Part shown: piece after piece, positions 17,097 to 26,470 of the stretch | Position numbering within the stretch: position 1 is the stretch's first letter | How the letters are laid out: the number at the start of each line of letters is the position of its first letter | From: Anderseniella sp. Alg231-50 | GTDB lineage: Bacteria > Pseudomonadota > Alphaproteobacteria > Rhizobiales > Aestuariivirgaceae | Reading direction: 5' to 3' | Assembly (NCBI RefSeq): GCF_900149695.1 | Contig: NZ_LT703008.1 | Coordinates: forward strand, 446 to 52,633 | Length of the DNA: 52,188 nucleotides | The notes under the pieces: model-generated | Databases searched by the model: none | The model's input: only the letters and a program-made list of their open reading frames with translations | What the model was told of the DNA's origin: nothing | Made by a program: the position numbers and the translations under genes

Positions 17097-17483
17097 ATGA
17101 ACATAGGTATGATTGCCAGGCGGGCTGACCTGCCGACAAAGACGGTTCGCTACTATGCCGACATAGGCCTGGTCAAGCCGTCCGGCCGGTCAGAAGCGGG
17201 TTACCGCATCTACACCGATGTCGAGTTGAACAAGCTGCGGTTCGTGCGCAGCGCAAGGTCATTCGGCTTCACCGTTGAAGAGTGCCGCGAACTGTTGGGA
17301 CTGTATGAGGACCGAGACCGGTCCAGCCGGGACGTTAAGCGTATGGCGTTGCAGCGTATTAGTGAAATCGAAGACAAGATGACCGAACTGCAGACGCTGC
17401 ACGACGAACTTTCGCGGCTTGCAACCTCCTGCCGCGGCGACGACCGGGCCGACTGCCCGATACTGACCGGGCTATCCAAATGA
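17097..17483 (+). CDS. cueR: Copper-responsive MerR-family regulator CueR
   Basis: 128 residues. An N-terminal MerR winged helix-turn-helix (MNIGMIARRADLPTKTVRYY, then GLVKPSGRSEAGYR) is followed by a dimerisation coiled coil and a C-terminal metal loop SCRGDDRADCP. Cys112 and Cys120 are at the positions of the Cu(I)/Ag(I) ligands of E. coli CueR. It should activate the divergent DUF4396 promoter when Cu(I) binds. The start was chosen at 17097, which gives the canonical N-terminus and a nearby AGAGG. Its stop overlaps the dioxygenase start by 4 bp. Confidence 0.93.
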   Translation: MNIGMIARRADLPTKTVRYYADIGLVKPSGRSEAGYRIYTDVELNKLRFVRSARSFGFTVEECRELLGLYEDRDRSSRDVKRMALQRISEIEDKMTELQTLHDELSRLATSCRGDDRADCPILTGLSK

Positions 17484-18385
17484 GCGCGGATCAGGCAATT
17501 GCGATACGAAGACTGACTGGCAATATCGGTGCCGAAGTGACCGGTATTGATTTGCGCGACGCCATTTCAGAAACCGCCGCGGTCGAGTTGCGAGAGTGCC
17601 TGGCCCAGCATCAGGTGGTCTTCTTTCCAGATCAGCATTTGGATCTGCAACAACAAAAGATGCTTACGGCGATATTCGGGCCTGCGCTTCAATTGCCTTA
17701 TGTCACACCGATGGATGCAGAACCGGAAATCATACGAGTGTACAAGGGCGCTGACGAAAAAGGCGGCGTATTCGGGGGTGACTGGCATTCCGATTTCAGT
17801 TTTCTCGATGCACCCCCCTCCGGCTCAGTCCTCAGTGCCCATACGCTGCCGCCTTACGGCGGGGACACGCTGTGGGCAAGCCAGGCTGCAGCCTGGGATG
17901 CCTTGCCGGAGGCGCTGCAGCGATTATTACTCGGCCGCGATGCAATTCATGTCGGCAAACCCTATGGCGTGAAGTGGGCACCGCCGGCCAAGGAGCAATC
18001 AGGCGCAGGTATCAAAATGTCCCGCGGTGACCCGACAGCGGACCGGGAGCGGAAACATCCTGCAGTGTTACAACACCCGGTAACCGACCGTCGCATGCTG
18101 TACCTGAACCCGACCTATGTCACGCGTCTGGACGGAATGAGCGAAGCTGAAAGCACGCCCCTGCTCGACCAGATACAGCGGCATGTGACCAGGCCGGAGT
18201 TTTGCATCCGGCATTCCTGGACACCTGGCACAGTCGCGGTTTGGGATAATCTCGCAACCCAGCATTATGCGGTGAACGACTACCAGGGCCATGAAAGGCT
18301 GATGTACCGGACAACGTTCTCCGGCCTGTCACCGCGCGAAATGGCCGCTGTGCCGGAAAAAGCCAGGCAAGCGGCCGCGGAGTAG
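17480..18385 (+). CDS. TauD/TfdA-family Fe(II)/2-oxoglutarate dioxygenase
   Basis: 301 residues. The iron triad is His103-x-Asp105 (GDWHSDFSF) and His262 (TQHYAVNDY). The 2-oxoglutarate carboxylate arginine is in RLMYRTTF (Arg277). The N-terminus (GAEVTGIDLRD, VVFFPDQHL) is typical of the taurine/alpha-ketoglutarate dioxygenase group. These enzymes hydroxylate small molecules such as sulfonates, phenoxyacetates or amino acid derivatives; the substrate here is unknown. It is coupled to cueR (ATGA overlap), an unusual partner, and rimO follows 47 nt later. Confidence 0.9.
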   Translation: MSADQAIAIRRLTGNIGAEVTGIDLRDAISETAAVELRECLAQHQVVFFPDQHLDLQQQKMLTAIFGPALQLPYVTPMDAEPEIIRVYKGADEKGGVFGGDWHSDFSFLDAPPSGSVLSAHTLPPYGGDTLWASQAAAWDALPEALQRLLLGRDAIHVGKPYGVKWAPPAKEQSGAGIKMSRGDPTADRERKHPAVLQHPVTDRRMLYLNPTYVTRLDGMSEAESTPLLDQIQRHVTRPEFCIRHSWTPGTVAVWDNLATQHYAVNDYQGHERLMYRTTFSGLSPREMAAVPEKARQAAAE

Positions 18386-18432
18386 CTCAATTTCCTTGAC
18401 CGCCGCCCGCTTCTGCCGCACACACCGCGCCC

Positions 18433-19767
18433 ATGACCCAGACAACACATCCGCAGGTTCCCACTATTGGCCTCGTTTCCCTAGGCTGCCCGAAGGCACT
18501 GGTGGATTCAGAGCGCATACTCACCCAGCTTCGCGCAGAAGGTTATGTCATCTCACCAGATTATGAAGGTGCAGATGCAGTGATCGTCAACACCTGCGGT
18601 TTCCTGGATTCCGCCAAGGCGGAAAGCCTTGCGGCCATTGGTGAGGCGGTGAAGGAAAACGGCAAGGTCATTGTAACCGGTTGCATGGGCAAGGATGCCG
18701 ACACCATCCATGACGCTCATCCGCAGGTTCTGGCGGTCACCGGCCCACACCAGTATGAGGCGGTCGTGGGTGCGGTGCATGACGCCGTGCCGCCGGCGCA
18801 TGATCCCAAGTTTGACCTGGTGCCAGACCAGGGCTTGCGGCTGACGCCACAACACTATGCCTACCTGAAGATTTCCGAAGGCTGCAACAACCGCTGTTCG
18901 TTCTGCATCATTCCGTCGCTGCGCGGCGATCTGGTGTCCCGCCCGATGGCGTCGGTGCTTTACGAGGCCGAGCGTCTGGTGAAGGCCGGCACAAAGGAAC
19001 TGCTGGTGATCAGCCAGGACACATCGGCCTACGGCGTGGACATAAAATACGCTGACAGCAAATACCGGGGCCGCGACGTGAAAGCCAAATTCATCGACAT
19101 GGCCCGTGAGCTGGGCGACCTGGGGGCCTGGGTCAGACTGCACTACGTCTACCCCTACCCGCACGTCGATGATGTTATTGAGTTGATGGCGGATGGCAAG
19201 GTGCTGCCATACCTGGATATTCCGTTTCAGCATGCAGCCCCCGGTGTTTTGAAGAACATGCGGCGCCCGGCCAACCAGGAAAAAGTGCTGGATCGCATTC
19301 ATGAATGGCGCAAGACCTGTCCTGAACTTGCCATCCGCTCGACCTTCATTGTCGGTTTTCCCGGAGAGACGGAAGAAGATTTCAATTATCTTCTGCAGTG
19401 GATGCGCGAAGCGAAAATCGAACGCGCCGGGTGTTTCAAGTACGAACATGTGGATGGTGCCAGGGCCAATGAACTTCCCGGTGCTGTTGCAGCGGAAGTG
19501 ATGGAGGACCGCTGGCATCGTTTCATGGCTGCACAGGCGGACATATCGGCTGAAATCATGGCGTCGAAGGTGGGCCGCGAAATCGACGTGCTGATTGACG
19601 AGGTTGATGTGGAGGAAGGCGAGGCCATTGGCCGGTCGGTCTGGGACGCACCGGAAATTGACGGCAACGTTTTCCTGCCCAATGAAACGGACCTGAAACC
19701 GGGCGACATGGTACGGGCAACGGTCGTCGACGCAGAAGAGTATGACCTGGTCGCAGAGCTTGTCTGA
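18433..19767 (+). CDS. rimO: Ribosomal protein S12 methylthiotransferase RimO
   Basis: 444 residues. The N-terminal UPF0004 domain has three cluster cysteines ([24 protein letters not shown]). The radical SAM domain has CxxxCxxC ([11 protein letters not shown]). A C-terminal TRAM domain starts near 375. The [12 protein letters not shown] and [14 protein letters not shown] motifs favour RimO over MiaB. It adds a methylthio group to the conserved aspartate of ribosomal protein S12. Confidence 0.95.
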   Translation: MTQTTHPQVPTIGLVSLGCPKALVDSERILTQLRAEGYVISPDYEGADAVIVNTCGFLDSAKAESLAAIGEAVKENGKVIVTGCMGKDADTIHDAHPQVLAVTGPHQYEAVVGAVHDAVPPAHDPKFDLVPDQGLRLTPQHYAYLKISEGCNNRCSFCIIPSLRGDLVSRPMASVLYEAERLVKAGTKELLVISQDTSAYGVDIKYADSKYRGRDVKAKFIDMARELGDLGAWVRLHYVYPYPHVDDVIELMADGKVLPYLDIPFQHAAPGVLKNMRRPANQEKVLDRIHEWRKTCPELAIRSTFIVGFPGETEEDFNYLLQWMREAKIERAGCFKYEHVDGARANELPGAVAAEVMEDRWHRFMAAQADISAEIMASKVGREIDVLIDEVDVEEGEAIGRSVWDAPEIDGNVFLPNETDLKPGDMVRATVVDAEEYDLVAELV

Positions 19768-19813
19768 CCTCGCATACCAATCACGATAATTTCAGCTTAC
19801 GCTCAATCGGATT

Positions 19814-21451
19814 ATGCCTAGTCTCCTTCGCATGAAGGTACTGCTCAACGCTTTTGTACTGCTCGCCGGCCTCATCCTCGATCTGTCGCCTGCGCGCGCC
19901 GACACGTTGAAAGCGCTGGCTCACATCGGGCCGTGGCCGGTTGCCTCGCAGTTGATCGGCTATCAGAACCGCTTATGGTTCGCGACATCGGTCAAGGGGG
20001 TCAATCACAACTCGTCAGACCTGTGGAGCCTCGATATGGCCACCGGCGCGACGCGCTATGAACGATACCTGTTCAGCCAGGACGCCGGCATACCGACGGT
20101 CCACCAGGATCTGTTGTACTGGCCCTACGAAGACATGCGCGACGGGTCCGGCTGGGGTGCCGCCAGTGTTACGGATGGAACCCGCTGGAGCCGATTTCAT
20201 GTACCCACGCTGCGGGCCTTTCACCTGCATTCACTGCGGCCATGGAAGGGCACGCTGGTTGGCACAACCGCAGCCTACACGGCAGGCCTTCATGTATCGG
20301 CTGACAATGGCTCGACCTGGCAGATGCTGACCGAGTTCAAACCACGTGTCGGCAGGTTTGTCCGGCTTACCGAGATCGGCGTTGAAAACGACAATCTTTT
20401 TGCCGTCGCCAGCGAGCGCACCGGGCCAACCCTGATGCAGTATGCCGACGGCAAAATGGAAGATGTGCCTGGCTGGCCGAAGGGACAGGATGTCTTTGCG
20501 CTCACAACGCACAGGGATGCGCTCTTCTCCATAGTGGGTCGACAGGGATCGACCGTGTGGCGGATACGCAACGGCAGGCCTGCGGCACTTGGCCAGGGCG
20601 AGGAAGGCTGGTGGCTGCGTGCCCTGACCAGTGACGGCAAGCGCCTTTGGGCCGTGCAGGCAAAGCAAGGCGGCGGTGCTGTATGGTCGAGCGCAGATGG
20701 CGATCATTGGCAAAAGGAACATGATTTCACCGGCGGACGGGCCTGGTCCATCGCCAGGGTCGACGGCAAAACCTTTGTCGGCGGCGCCGGTGCCGGCGGC
20801 AAAGCCATCATCTGGGGACCTGATGGTCCTGTTGCCTCAGCTGCTTTCAGCAATCCGAAATCTGTCCTGCCACGAAGCAGCCCGACGCCCGGCAAGGCTC
20901 CGATTACAGATTGGCAACAGGCGAACAGGAACATGATCGCGGCGTTTGCGGCAGAAGACAATTATGCCGGCCATGCCACGCCATTGGCCAGGCTGACGTA
21001 CACCCAGGCTTTGAATTCGCCTCCGGATCGCTATTTCAGATCATTGCTGGACTTCCCGAAGCCGGACCGTCAGGTAGACGCTTTTGGCGGACAGTTCACC
21101 ATCAGCACGGCTGAGCTGGCAAACTGGAAAATGCTCTGGGGCATGGGACTGGCGGGTGAAAAGCAGGTTGCGCCGGAAATTCTCAAGCGGCCCTGGATAC
21201 GAACCTCAAACGGACCGGAAAAATGGTTCGATCAGTTGCTGATAGGATTGTGGGCGATACAATGGTCGGGCCAGAACGATCAGGCCACCATGGACGCACT
21301 CATCAATCGGCTCGGTTATGATCGCGATCCTGTTTTCATCACCTCACAAGTAGTTGGCACCTTGAATGCAGTTACCGGTCAGCGCTATGCATATGACCGT
21401 CAGGCTTGGCAAGCCTGGTGGGAGACCAACCGCGATACGTGGCCTAAATGA
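19814..21451 (+). CDS. Exported protein with beta-propeller-like repeats, function unknown
   Basis: 545 residues. The signal peptide (VLLNAFVLLAGLILDL, cleavage probably after ARA) sends it to the periplasm. Residues about 30-350 contain repeated beta-hairpin blocks with Trp and BNR-like phrases (LHVSADNGSTWQ, VWSSADGDHWQ), suggesting a six- or seven-bladed propeller. Residues 370-545 are helical and end in YDRQAWQAWWETNRDTW, like a HEAT-type repeat end. I do not recognise the family. Its stop overlaps the next gene start by 4 bp. An internal start at MKVLLN, six residues in, is equally possible. Confidence 0.75.
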   Translation: MPSLLRMKVLLNAFVLLAGLILDLSPARADTLKALAHIGPWPVASQLIGYQNRLWFATSVKGVNHNSSDLWSLDMATGATRYERYLFSQDAGIPTVHQDLLYWPYEDMRDGSGWGAASVTDGTRWSRFHVPTLRAFHLHSLRPWKGTLVGTTAAYTAGLHVSADNGSTWQMLTEFKPRVGRFVRLTEIGVENDNLFAVASERTGPTLMQYADGKMEDVPGWPKGQDVFALTTHRDALFSIVGRQGSTVWRIRNGRPAALGQGEEGWWLRALTSDGKRLWAVQAKQGGGAVWSSADGDHWQKEHDFTGGRAWSIARVDGKTFVGGAGAGGKAIIWGPDGPVASAAFSNPKSVLPRSSPTPGKAPITDWQQANRNMIAAFAAEDNYAGHATPLARLTYTQALNSPPDRYFRSLLDFPKPDRQVDAFGGQFTISTAELANWKMLWGMGLAGEKQVAPEILKRPWIRTSNGPEKWFDQLLIGLWAIQWSGQNDQATMDALINRLGYDRDPVFITSQVVGTLNAVTGQRYAYDRQAWQAWWETNRDTWPK

Positions 21452-21816
21452 CACTTGATGAATACAACACCTACTGCGCTTCGCTGACCGCCACGACCCA
21501 CGTCGTGCAATGGGGCGGCGCCCATGTATGGAAAGTCGGCGGAAAGGTTTTCGCCGTCGCCGGCTGGAGCAAGGACGACGCCTTTGCGGTCACGTTCAAG
21601 GTTTCCGAACTGGCTTATGAAATCCTCAAGGAACAGCCCGGCCTGCAGCCTGCGCCCTATCTTGCATCACGTGGAATGAAATGGATCCAGCACTACGCCC
21701 ATCCCGGCCTCGATGACGCGGGATTGAGAGATTACATCGCGGAATCGCACAAGATTGTTGCCCTGGGTCTGACCAAGAAACTGCAACGCGAACTCGGTGT
21801 CGGCAGCGCCGCCTGA
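21448..21816 (+). CDS. MmcQ/YjbR family protein
   Basis: 122 residues. Typical features: TLDEYNTYCASL at the N-terminus, HVWKVGGKVFAVAGW, VTFKVSELAYEIL and the C-terminal SRGMKWIQHY with LRDYIAESHKIVALGLTKK. The fold is a CyaY-like or double-wing DNA-binding type. The family is widespread and its cellular role poorly known. It is translationally coupled to the upstream exported propeller-like protein. Confidence 0.88.
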   Translation: MTLDEYNTYCASLTATTHVVQWGGAHVWKVGGKVFAVAGWSKDDAFAVTFKVSELAYEILKEQPGLQPAPYLASRGMKWIQHYAHPGLDDAGLRDYIAESHKIVALGLTKKLQRELGVGSAA

Positions 21817-21821
21817 AGATG

Positions 21822-22226
21822 CTACTTCGCCGCGCGGACGATCTTGTCTTCCGTCTTGCGCATGATCTTGTCGTATTGCTGCAACTGCGTTGGCGTGAAT
21901 ACCTTGGCCAGTGCATTGCGTTCGTCGCGCGCAGCCGACTGCAGCGGGCCGCTGGCCTTCATCAGCAGCGACATTTTCGGAGTTGCGGACCTGCGAATGC
22001 CGTACTTCCGGAAAATCTTTCTAAAGCGGCGGTCGGACTTGCGCATGATGCGCCGCACCTTGCTCCGCTGGCTTTTGGTCATCTTGATTTTGCGTTCAAA
22101 GCCGGAGTCGTAAATCGAAGCGGCGTTTGCCGGTTGAACAGCCACAGTCGGCAGACTGACAGCAACAGCCGCAGCGGCTATAAACAACCCTGTAAATGCC
22201 CTTCGAAAAACCTTCTGAACCGTCAT
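21822..22226 (-). CDS. Small exported, strongly basic helical protein
   Basis: 134 residues. A signal peptide (FIAAAAVAVSLPTVAV, cleavage near ANA) is followed by a helical mature region very rich in Lys and Arg (KMTKSQRSKVRRIMRKSDRR) and a C-terminal segment FTPTQLQQYDKIMRKTEDKI. That segment recalls the LTxxQ motif of the Spy/CpxP periplasmic chaperones, but the match is weak and the charge is far more basic. Function unknown; it could be a periplasmic chaperone or bind polyanions. It converges on the MmcQ gene with a 5-bp gap. Confidence 0.7.
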   Translation of the reverse strand: MTVQKVFRRAFTGLFIAAAAVAVSLPTVAVQPANAASIYDSGFERKIKMTKSQRSKVRRIMRKSDRRFRKIFRKYGIRRSATPKMSLLMKASGPLQSAARDERNALAKVFTPTQLQQYDKIMRKTEDKIVRAAK

Positions 22227-22390
22227 CTCGAATCATGCCCCATGTTTGAATCAGCGCCGTCCGCTGACCCGATGAGACCATTGTCGCGCGACGCGGGTCA
22301 AATCAAAGTTCAGTCAGCCATGCAGATTTTTTGCAAGTGTGGCTTTTATGCATCAGGTCGCGTAACGGCAGCGATTGGACCAACCACAAC

Positions 22391-23923
22391 TCACAGTGGA
22401 ATGTTGTCATGCTTCTTCCAGGGGTTTTCGACCTGCTTGTTGCGCAGCATGTTCAAGGCTCGTGATATGCGACGGCGGGTGGCATTGGGCATGATGACTT
22501 CATCGATATAGCCGCGTTCCGCCGCCACAAACGGATTGGCGAAGCGATCCTCATAGTCTTTCGTGCGCTGGGCGATCTTGTCCTTATCGGCCAGTTCCGA
22601 GCGATAAATGATCTCCGCGGCGCCTTTTGGGCCCATTACGGCAATTTCCGCGGTCGGCCAGGCATAGTTCACATCGCCGCGAATGTGCTTCGAACTCATC
22701 ACGTCATAGGCACCGCCATAGGCCTTACGCGTAATAACAGTGACTTTCGGCACCGTAGCCTCGGCATAGGCAAACAACAGCTTTGCACCGTGTTTGATCA
22801 GGCCGCCATATTCCTGCGCGGTTCCCGGCAGGAAACCCGGCACGTCCACGAATGTCACCAGCGGGATGTTGAAGCAGTCGCAGAAGCGGACAAAGCGCGC
22901 AGCCTTGCGGCTGGCATCACTGTCCAGCACACCTGCCAGCACCATTGGCTGATTCGCGATGATGCCCACAGTGTGACCCTCGACACGGGCAAAGCCTACG
23001 ACGATGTTCTTTGCGTGGGCTTCCTGAATTTCGAAAAAGTCTCCTTCGTCCACTGTCTTGTGGATCAGTTCCTTGATGTCATAAGGCTGGTTGGGATTTG
23101 CCGGGATCAGGGTATCGAGTGACTTGTCCAGCCGCTCGCCGTCATCGTCCGTCGGCACATCGGGCGCATCTTCGGTGTTGGATGCCGGCAGAAAGTCAAT
23201 CAGCCTGCGCATCTGCAACAGGGCCTCGACATCATTTTCATAGCCCTTGTCGGCAACTGAAGATTTGACCGCGTGCACGGATGCCCCACCCAGATCTTCG
23301 GCCGTCACGGTTTCATTGGTCACGGTCTTCACCACGTCCGGGCCAGTGACAAACATGTAGCTGGTGTCCTTCACCATGAATATGAAGTCGGTCATCGCAG
23401 GTGAATACACATCGCCCCCGGCACACGGGCCCATGATAACTGAAATCTGCGGGATGACACCGGACGCAAGCACGTTGCGCTGGAACACTTCACCGTAGCC
23501 TCCAAGCGCAGCCACGCCTTCCTGGATGCGTGCGCCGCCTGCATCAAACAGGCCAATGATGGGCGCCCGGTTCTGCAGCGCCATATCCTGTATCTTGGTT
23601 ATTTTCCTGGCGTGAGCTTCTGACAGGGACCCGCCGAACACCGTAAAATCCTTCGCGAACAGGTACACAGTGCGGCCATTGACCGTGCCCCATCCCGTTA
23701 CAACGCCGTCGCCGGGAATTTTCTGGTCCTGCATGCCGAAATCTGAGCAGCGGTGTTCGACAAACATGTCGAATTCCTCGAACGAACCTTCGTCCAGCAG
23801 CAGGTCAATGCGCTCACGAGCCGTCAGCTTGCCGCGCTTGTGCTGTGCCTCAATACGACGTTCGCCGCCGCCAAGCCGAGCCACATCCCGGCGCTCCTGA
23901 AGTTGGTTGAGAATATCCTGCAT
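22391..23923 (-). CDS. pccB: Propionyl-CoA carboxylase beta subunit (carboxyltransferase)
   Basis: 510 residues. Both crotonase-like carboxyltransferase halves are present, with the acyl-CoA site [19 protein letters not shown] and the carboxybiotin site [16 protein letters not shown]. The motifs [31 protein letters not shown] and [11 protein letters not shown] match PccB. It transfers CO2 from carboxybiotin on PccA to propionyl-CoA, giving methylmalonyl-CoA. The start ATG at 23923 follows GGGGA. Its partner pccA lies about 8 kb downstream on the same strand. Confidence 0.95.
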   Translation of the reverse strand: MQDILNQLQERRDVARLGGGERRIEAQHKRGKLTARERIDLLLDEGSFEEFDMFVEHRCSDFGMQDQKIPGDGVVTGWGTVNGRTVYLFAKDFTVFGGSLSEAHARKITKIQDMALQNRAPIIGLFDAGGARIQEGVAALGGYGEVFQRNVLASGVIPQISVIMGPCAGGDVYSPAMTDFIFMVKDTSYMFVTGPDVVKTVTNETVTAEDLGGASVHAVKSSVADKGYENDVEALLQMRRLIDFLPASNTEDAPDVPTDDDGERLDKSLDTLIPANPNQPYDIKELIHKTVDEGDFFEIQEAHAKNIVVGFARVEGHTVGIIANQPMVLAGVLDSDASRKAARFVRFCDCFNIPLVTFVDVPGFLPGTAQEYGGLIKHGAKLLFAYAEATVPKVTVITRKAYGGAYDVMSSKHIRGDVNYAWPTAEIAVMGPKGAAEIIYRSELADKDKIAQRTKDYEDRFANPFVAAERGYIDEVIMPNATRRRISRALNMLRNKQVENPWKKHDNIPL

Positions 23924-24030
23924 GTCAAAATCCCCTGCCCTGAACGGCGAATGTTGTAAGATGTTCTATCACTTGCCCGCAGCAAGGCAAGTTGTACCTT
24001 TGACGATGAACAACCGGATCAATGCGGCTT

Positions 24031-24783
24031 TCAACACATGCCCATGAACTGCATTGTTGCGTCGAAATCCAGTTTGCGGACGGCGCGGCGGGCCTCGGCT
24101 TCTTCGTCGCCGCCCCATTGTTCAATCTGCCAGTCTTCATCGGCATGGGCGGCGGCCCAGGCTGCTTCAGCCGACAAGGCGCCGGACGCAGTCATCATGG
24201 CAATCAGAGTCGATCCGGTGAGCGTCGTAATGTTGTGAATGGCGGTCAGCCTGAATTCATCCTCTGCGCCCAGTACTTTTGACACAGTCGCAAGCGCGGT
24301 GTCTGGCTGCGTGTGATGCACGATACCCTCAACACAGATAAACTGTACATTGTGGGTTGCTTTTACCCAGTCGAGTACCGGGTCCCAGAGCATGGCCTGG
24401 CGGACGACCAGCGGGTCAGGCGTACCGGCGCGATAACAGACCAGGTCGCTGGCTGCGAAGTCCGTCAACTCGGCAACAATGCGGGCTTCATCATCGCGCA
24501 CCCGGTCGACAGCCGTGTTTGCCAGTCGGGTGATGATCATGGTGGACGGGTCTATGTAAGTTTCCTGAGCCTCCCATTCGGAGGCAATGGCACCGGCCAT
24601 GTCACGCGACGGCACCGCAAAAGCGCGTTTCAGCGGTGTCTTCACGATGCGACCATCGAGCCGGATGTCAAAGCCGGCATCGGTTTCCCCTACCGCCACC
24701 TGTTTGTAGAAGCGTTTCGGCAGATTGCGATCGATCCGGGCCGTCAGCAGTCGCCTGGCACGTTCATCCTCGGTTTCGGTCAT
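24031..24783 (-). CDS. ATP12-family F1-ATPase assembly chaperone
   Basis: 250 residues. The typical ATP12 features are KRFYKQVAVGE, an RLDGRIVKTPLKRAFAVPS strand pair, EWEAQETYIDPSTMIITRLANTAVDRV, SDLVCYRAGTPDPLVVRQ and the C-terminal WAAAHADEDWQIEQWGGDEEAEAR. In mitochondria ATP12 protects the F1 alpha subunit before assembly; alphaproteobacteria carry the bacterial counterpart. Its start overlaps the HAD gene stop (ATGA). Confidence 0.93.
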   Translation of the reverse strand: MTETEDERARRLLTARIDRNLPKRFYKQVAVGETDAGFDIRLDGRIVKTPLKRAFAVPSRDMAGAIASEWEAQETYIDPSTMIITRLANTAVDRVRDDEARIVAELTDFAASDLVCYRAGTPDPLVVRQAMLWDPVLDWVKATHNVQFICVEGIVHHTQPDTALATVSKVLGAEDEFRLTAIHNITTLTGSTLIAMMTASGALSAEAAWAAAHADEDWQIEQWGGDEEAEARRAVRKLDFDATMQFMGMC

Positions 24784-25451
24784 GCATCACTGTCCAGATA
24801 GCCGTTAATCGATGCTTCCAACTGATTGTATTCATGCAATATATCATGTGCTCCGGATGACATCAGATCATCAACCGGGTGATAGCCCCACGAAACTCCG
24901 ATAGCGCCGACACCGGCATTGCGGGCCATGGTCATGTCGTAAGTGGTGTCGCCGATCATGACGGTGTTATCAACCTGCGCACCGGTCTCGGATATCGCCT
25001 GGTGAATCATGGCAGGATGAGGCTTGGACGGGGCATCGTCTGCGGTTTGGATGGAGGAGAAGTAGCCCTGCAGGCCTTCACGATCAATCATGGCCCTCAC
25101 GCCACGCTGGGACTTGCCGGTGGCAATCGCCATAATGACATCATCCATGGCGTGATACCGGTCCAGAACTTCACGGCATCCGTCATACAGCGGCTCCTTG
25201 TGGGCCTCGGTGGCACGCAGGTACTGAAAGGCGTTCTTGTAGCCTTCGGTCAGTCGCTCGTGTTGTCGGGCATCGCCTTCAGGAAACAGGACCTGCATGA
25301 CTTGCGGCAGCGACAGGCCGACGATTGACAAGGTTGCCTCACGCCCCGGCCAAGGCAACTCCTCGCGTTCGAACGCAAACTGCATGGATCGCACGATATT
25401 GTGCTGGCTATCGACCAGCGTGCCGTCACAGTCAAAGATAATCAGCTTCAC
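24780..25451 (-). CDS. HAD-superfamily hydrolase, phosphoglycolate phosphatase-like
   Basis: 223 residues. Motif I is FDCDGTLVDSQ, with the two aspartates of a HAD phosphatase. A helical cap follows (about 15-85). Motif II lies in AIATGKSQRG, motif III is the lysine in SKPHPAM, and motif IV is MIGDTTYDMTMA. It belongs to the Gph/PGMB-like subfamily. The substrate is unknown. It is coupled by 4-bp overlaps to the pseudouridine synthase gene before it and to the ATP12 gene after it. Confidence 0.9.
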   Translation of the reverse strand: MKLIIFDCDGTLVDSQHNIVRSMQFAFEREELPWPGREATLSIVGLSLPQVMQVLFPEGDARQHERLTEGYKNAFQYLRATEAHKEPLYDGCREVLDRYHAMDDVIMAIATGKSQRGVRAMIDREGLQGYFSSIQTADDAPSKPHPAMIHQAISETGAQVDNTVMIGDTTYDMTMARNAGVGAIGVSWGYHPVDDLMSSGAHDILHEYNQLEASINGYLDSDA

Positions 25452-26470
25452 GTGTCGTATTCCTCGCCCGCCTCGGGCACGTCATATTGTTCCGGATCAA
25501 ACCCGCAGGTGACCATGCTCTCTCTCATATGGCCCGGTACAGGTGCGGTTACATCCACTGTCCCGCCCTTTGGATGGGGAAACGTCACCCTTCGGGCATG
25601 CAGATGCAACTTGTGCGCAAAGCCTTCGTCTTTTTCTTCACCACTGCCGTCATGTTCAAGAGAGCCGTATTTCGGATCACCGATGATCGGATGGTCGATC
25701 ATCTGCATGTGGACACGCAGCTGATGCTGGCGGCCGGTCACCGGTTTCAGTGACACCCAGGCCACCGACGGCGGGGCCTTGTCGATGACCGCATAATGGG
25801 TCATGGCCTTTTGGGCGCCGTCCTGTTTCATGTTTTTCGCAATCTGCACCTTCTCTTCACCGGGACCGCCCGCCTTTACCAGCGGTTTGTCGATCACGCC
25901 CTGCTCCGGCCTCGGCACACCTGACACCAGCGCCCAGTAAATTTTCCTGACTGAACGGGTCTGAAACAGCTTGCCCAGGGCAGTTGCCATTGACCGGGTC
26001 TTGGCGATCACCAGAACACCGGAAGTGTCGCGGTCGAGCCGATGCACCAGCCGGGGCCGGTCGTAGAGTTCTGCAGCCATGCCCTGCAGCAATCCGTCAA
26101 TATGCCTGGTGGTGCGTGAACCGCCCTGCACCGCAAGGCCGGACGGTTTGTTCAGTACGTAGAGATGCTTGTCTTCAAACAACACAAGCGAGTGGAACAA
26201 GGCCTTGTCATGAGCACTCAAAGGCTTGGGTTTTGCCGGGCCATCCTGGTTGGCTGCAGCGTCGAGGTTTATCGGTGGCACGCGGATTGTCTGACCGGGC
26301 AAAAGCCGTTCGTTGGCTTTCACCCGACCGCCGTCCACGCGTACCTGGCCGGTGCGCAGCAACTTGGACAACCGGCCATGGGAGACCTGCGGGAAATGCA
26401 CCTTGAACCAGCGGTCCAGCCGCATGCCGTCCTCGTCTCCCTTGACGGAAATCTGTTTGACACCACTCAT
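25448..26470 (-). CDS. rluC: RluA-family 23S rRNA pseudouridine synthase (RluC-like)
   Basis: 340 residues. An S4 RNA-binding domain (DGMRLDRWFKVHFPQVSHGRLSKLL) precedes the RluA catalytic domain with HRLDRDTSGVLV, where the aspartate of RLD (Asp146) is catalytic. YVLNKPSGLAVQGG and RQHQLRVHM are further family motifs. RluC modifies three 23S rRNA uridines in E. coli; the exact sites here are inferred from family only, and RluD-like specificity is possible. It overlaps the crcB stop by 4 bp. Confidence 0.88.
   Translation of the reverse strand: MSGVKQISVKGDEDGMRLDRWFKVHFPQVSHGRLSKLLRTGQVRVDGGRVKANERLLPGQTIRVPPINLDAAANQDGPAKPKPLSAHDKALFHSLVLFEDKHLYVLNKPSGLAVQGGSRTTRHIDGLLQGMAAELYDRPRLVHRLDRDTSGVLVIAKTRSMATALGKLFQTRSVRKIYWALVSGVPRPEQGVIDKPLVKAGGPGEEKVQIAKNMKQDGAQKAMTHYAVIDKAPPSVAWVSLKPVTGRQHQLRVHMQMIDHPIIGDPKYGSLEHDGSGEEKDEGFAHKLHLHARRVTFPHPKGGTVDVTAPVPGHMRESMVTCGFDPEQYDVPEAGEEYDT

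Noticed and set aside
18553-19518. A 321-codon minus-strand frame opposite rimO
   Set aside because: It is fully contained within rimO, which has all its diagnostic motifs; the opposite frame has none.
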